Origin: Parolsenella catena
Lineage (GTDB): Bacteria; Actinomycetota; Coriobacteriia; Coriobacteriales; Atopobiaceae
Reading direction: 5' to 3'
Assembly: GCF_003966955.1 (NCBI RefSeq)
Contig: NZ_AP019367.1
Coordinates: 930,001-994,000, forward strand
Length of the DNA stretch: 64,000 nt
Part shown: piece by piece, positions 61,401 through 64,000 of the stretch
Layout of the letters: each line of letters starts with the position of its first letter
Numbering within the stretch: position 1 is the stretch's first letter
Translations under genes and position numbers: made by a program
The notes under the pieces: model-generated
What the model saw: the letters and a program-made list of their open reading frames with translations, nothing else
Databases searched by the model: none
Told to the model about the DNA's origin: nothing

Positions 61401-62300
61401 CTACAGGCTCTCGCCCACGAGGGCGCGGCAGAAGTCGAGCGCGTCGAAGCGCTGGAGGTCCTCCATGGACTCGCCTACGCCGATGCGATAGATCGGCAGC
61501 TCCAGGCGGCTCGCAATGGACACCGCAATGCCGCCCTTCGACGTGCCGTCGAGCTTCGTGACGATGAGGCCGTCGAGGTCGAGCGCCTCGTTGAACTCCT
61601 TGGCCTGGTTAAGGCCGTTCTGGCCGGTCGTGGCGTCCACGACGAGCACGACCGTCACGGGCATCTGGGCGCGCTTGCGCGTCACCGAGACGACCTTGGC
61701 GAGCTCGCGCATGAGCTCGGGGCTCGTGTGCAGGCGTCCGGCGGTGTCGAGCAGCACGAGCTCAGAGCCCTGCTTCTCGGCGCTCTCGATGACGTCATAG
61801 CACACGCTTGCCGGGTCCGCGCCACGCTCGCGCGTGACGACCTCCACGCCGGAGCGATCGCCCCAGACCTTGAGCTGCTCGATGGCCGCGGCACGGAACG
61901 TGTCGGCGCCGCCGATGAGAACCGACGTGCCGCCCTCCCTGGCAGCCCCCGCGAGCTTGCCGACGGTCGTGGTCTTGCCGGCACCGTTGATGCCCACGAA
62001 GATGACGCAGCTCGGCGTGTCGTCGAACGGGTCGCGGTCCGCTGCGGGGAAGGCCTCGGCCAGACGCTTGGCCAGGGCCTCGCGCATCTGGTCTGCCGTG
62101 CGCAGCGCCTGTCTGGCGGACAGCTCGCGCAGGTCGTCGACGACCTTCATGGCAACCTCGGGACCGATGTCACCCATGACGAGCGTGTCCTCGAGGTCCT
62201 CCCAGAACTGCTCGTCGACCTCGCCGCCCATGTAGAAGATCTGGTTGAGGGCCTCCCTCGACTTCTCGAGGCCCTTCCTCAAGCGGTCAGCAAGCCCCAT
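61401..62300 (-). CDS. ftsY: SRP receptor FtsY (NG domain only)
   Basis: Membrane-associated GTPase partner of Ffh. 299 residues, so only the NG core; the acidic A domain of E. coli FtsY is absent, as in many Gram-positives, and membrane contact would rely on the N-terminal helix MGLADRLRKGLEKSREALNQ. G1 is GINGAGKTTTVGKLA, then GGADTFRAAAIEQLKVW, LDTAGRLHTSPELM, TKLDGTSKGGIAV and GVGESMEDLQRFD. The ATG overlaps the smc stop (TGATG). Confidence 0.97.
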   Translation of the reverse strand: MGLADRLRKGLEKSREALNQIFYMGGEVDEQFWEDLEDTLVMGDIGPEVAMKVVDDLRELSARQALRTADQMREALAKRLAEAFPAADRDPFDDTPSCVIFVGINGAGKTTTVGKLAGAAREGGTSVLIGGADTFRAAAIEQLKVWGDRSGVEVVTRERGADPASVCYDVIESAEKQGSELVLLDTAGRLHTSPELMRELAKVVSVTRKRAQMPVTVVLVVDATTGQNGLNQAKEFNEALDLDGLIVTKLDGTSKGGIAVSIASRLELPIYRIGVGESMEDLQRFDALDFCRALVGESL

Positions 62301-64000
62301 CAGGCATCGACCACCTTTCCTGTCGCGCGGTCAAGCCGCTGGGATACAACATGGCTCACGCCGTCTGCCTGCATGGAGACGCCGTACAGGACGTCCGCCT
62401 GCTCCATGGTGCGGCGCTGGTGGGAGATCACGATGAGCTGCGTGGTCTCCTTGAGCTGCTCGATGGCGTCGAGCAGCTTATCGAGGTTCGAGTCGTCCAG
62501 GGCGGCCTCGACCTCGTCGAACACGTAGAAGGGCACGGTGCGCGTGCGGTAGACGGCAAACAGCAGGGCAAGCGCCGTGAGGGACTTCTCGCCGCCGCTC
62601 ATGAGCGTCATCTTGGCGATGCGCTTGCCCCTCGGCTGCGCCACGACCTCGATGCCCGTCTCGGCGGGGTGGTCGGGATCGGTCATCTCGAGGTGCGCCT
62701 TGCCGCCGGGGAAGAGCATGCCGAAGATCTCGACGAAGTTGGCGTTGACGGCCTCGAACGTCTGGAGGAACTGACGACGCATCTTACGGTCGATGGCGCT
62801 CGTGATCTTCTGGAGGGCCGAGCGCGCGCTCTCGAGGTCCGCGAGCTGGGCGGCGATGTAGTCCGCACGCTCCTTGAGCTTCGTGTACTCGTCCATGGCC
62901 ACCTGGTTCACGGGGCCGAGCCCGTCAATCTGACGGCGAAGCGACGCAACCTCGCGCTCACAGGCCTCGCGGTCCTCGGGCTCGGGCATCTGGAGGGCCT
63001 CCTCGAGCACATGGCGACCGTCCGCGGTGATGGCGGCAATCGCCTGCTCCACGCGCACCTCGAGCTTTCCGGACTCGACCTTGAGGCTACCCTGCTCGGA
63101 CTTGGCCCGCTCGAGCTCGGCGGTGACGTCGGCCACCTGCTGGCGGGCGTCGACGATCGTCTTCTTGAGGGAGTCCGAGTCTGCCTCGGCCAGGCTCGCG
63201 CGGTCGCGCAGGCGCTCGGCCCACGTGAGCGCACAGGCATGGATCGCCTCGTAGCGCTCGTGGAGCGGGTCGATGCGCAGGCGAAGCACCTCGAGCGAGC
63301 GCGTGCCCTCCTCCGCGGCACGGGCGCGCTCGGCGAGCTCGTCGATGCGGCGCGCGAGCTCGCGGTCGCGCTCGTCAAGGTGTCGGAGGCGCTCGCGCGA
63401 CGTCGCCAGCGAGAGGCGAGCGTCTGCGGCCTTCTTGGCGGCATCGTCCTCGGCACGGGACGCCTCGCGGCGGCGCTCGCCTGCCTCCTGGACGAGTCGC
63501 CCAAGCTCGGAGAGACGCTCCTTGCCCTCGTCGATGCTCTTCTTGAGCTCCTCCAGGCGCGGACGGGCAGACTTGGCGCGCTCCGCCGCTGCCTCGCGAC
63601 GAGACTTCACCTGGGCAAGCTCGTTCTCGGCATGGCTCACCTGAGACTCCAGGCGCCCGAGCTCTGAGTTGACGGAGTCGCGCTCGCCCCTGAGCCTCGA
63701 GACGGCTCCGGAGGCCTCGCTCGCGGCCTCGCGCGCCTGGGCGAGCTCCTCGGCCGCCGCATCGACGAGAGCTGTCGTTTGCGTCACACGCTGCTCAAGC
63801 TCGGCAACGCCGCCCTCGAGTGCGGGGACCTGCTCGACGAGCTCGGCGATGCGACGCTTGCGCTCGAGCGTTCCCGCCGCGGCACCGGCAGATGCCCCCG
63901 CTTGCGTGCGGCCGTCGGGAAGCGACATGACGCCGTCGAGCGTCACGTAGGTGAGCGAGGGGTCTTTGGCGTGGGCTGAGACGGCCTGCTCGGGCGAGTC
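62300..64000 (-). CDS. smc: Chromosome partition protein SMC, C-terminal part (partial)
   Basis: The gene enters from the right edge; ~566 codons are visible. The first residues (DPSLTYVTLDGVMSLPDG) are the end of the hinge. About 330 residues of coiled coil follow, rich in Glu, Ala, Arg and Leu with heptads. The C-terminal ATPase head has LGPVNQVAMDEYTKLKERAD, the signature LMSGGEKSLTALALLFAVYR and Walker B FYVFDEVEAALDDSNLDKL, then the D-loop and VISHQRRTMEQADVL. SMC condenses and segregates DNA. It overlaps ftsY by one base, the common smc-ftsY-ffh order. Confidence 0.96.
   Translation of the reverse strand, partial: DSPEQAVSAHAKDPSLTYVTLDGVMSLPDGRTQAGASAGAAAGTLERKRRIAELVEQVPALEGGVAELEQRVTQTTALVDAAAEELAQAREAASEASGAVSRLRGERDSVNSELGRLESQVSHAENELAQVKSRREAAAERAKSARPRLEELKKSIDEGKERLSELGRLVQEAGERRREASRAEDDAAKKAADARLSLATSRERLRHLDERDRELARRIDELAERARAAEEGTRSLEVLRLRIDPLHERYEAIHACALTWAERLRDRASLAEADSDSLKKTIVDARQQVADVTAELERAKSEQGSLKVESGKLEVRVEQAIAAITADGRHVLEEALQMPEPEDREACEREVASLRRQIDGLGPVNQVAMDEYTKLKERADYIAAQLADLESARSALQKITSAIDRKMRRQFLQTFEAVNANFVEIFGMLFPGGKAHLEMTDPDHPAETGIEVVAQPRGKRIAKMTLMSGGEKSLTALALLFAVYRTRTVPFYVFDEVEAALDDSNLDKLLDAIEQLKETTQLIVISHQRRTMEQADVLYGVSMQADGVSHVVSQRLDRATGKVVDA

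Noticed and set aside
60135-62528. A 797-codon plus-strand open frame opposite ffh and ftsY
   Set aside because: It is the antisense of two certain genes; composition is Asp/Val/Leu/His/Gly-rich with no motif, an effect of high GC at third codon positions. The same applies to long frames opposite nrdD (28730-30988), obg (1050-2687), smc (62351-63667) and ppk1 (53049-54311).

Overview
This is a GC-rich bacterial chromosome segment with dense, short-spaced operons, holding 55 recognisable protein genes (two cut by the window ends) and 4 tRNAs. I see no phage, insertion sequence or CRISPR. The gene set points to a strictly or mainly anaerobic, rod-shaped Gram-positive actinobacterium of the Coriobacteriia (an Olsenella/Atopobium-like lineage is my best guess). 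The reasons are anaerobic ribonucleotide reductase (nrdDG), an anaerobic-type glycerol-3-phosphate dehydrogenase with DUF1667, an mre/rod operon, GC-rich codon use, and several Coriobacteriia-like domain fusions. The taxonomic call is inference.

Layout. 1-3459 (minus): rplU-rpmA-obg-proB-proA, ribosomal proteins L21/L27, the Obg GTPase and proline synthesis. 3543-12282 (minus): cyclophilin, a TPR membrane protein, then mreB-mreC-mreD-mrdA-rodA and a DUF697-like protein, the cell-elongation machinery. 12392-18463 (minus): a P-type ATPase, aconitase and a zinc-ribbon membrane protein, with overlapping genes. 18636: tRNA-Arg(CCG). 18921-28017 (plus): a complete shikimate pathway plus the phenylalanine and tyrosine branches, aroF-tyrA-aroB-aroA-aroC-pheA-aroE/aroK fusion, then a gene fusing a PTS EIIB domain to type II 3-dehydroquinase. 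28173-31012 (minus): nrdD-nrdG behind two NrdR-like boxes. 31361: trpS. 32561-37016 (minus): rnd, a YugP-type protease, xseA-xseB, a HIT protein and a C_GCAxxG_C_C protein. 37112-42119: a lipid kinase, an aberrant RmlA-like protein, gltX and a flippase-like protein. 42284-46097 (minus): a glutamate/glutamine-type ABC transporter operon ending in a cytidylate-kinase-like gene. 46294-46581 (minus): tRNA-Gln and two identical tRNA-Glu. 46714-51443 (minus): the CCA-adding enzyme, DUF1667 and a large fused flavoprotein. 51595-59873 (plus): a DEDDh exonuclease, ppk1, an RNA methyltransferase, DJ-1, Maf, P1 peptidase and a HAD phosphatase. 59955-64000 (minus): smc-ftsY-ffh.

The most unusual items are the EIIB-AroQ fusion closing the aromatic cluster, the single-chain GlpA-like/GlpB-like dehydrogenase, the RmlA homologue that has lost signature residues, internal terminators just upstream of obg and nrdG, and several palindromic intergenic elements, one with two mutually exclusive hairpins upstream of ppk1.
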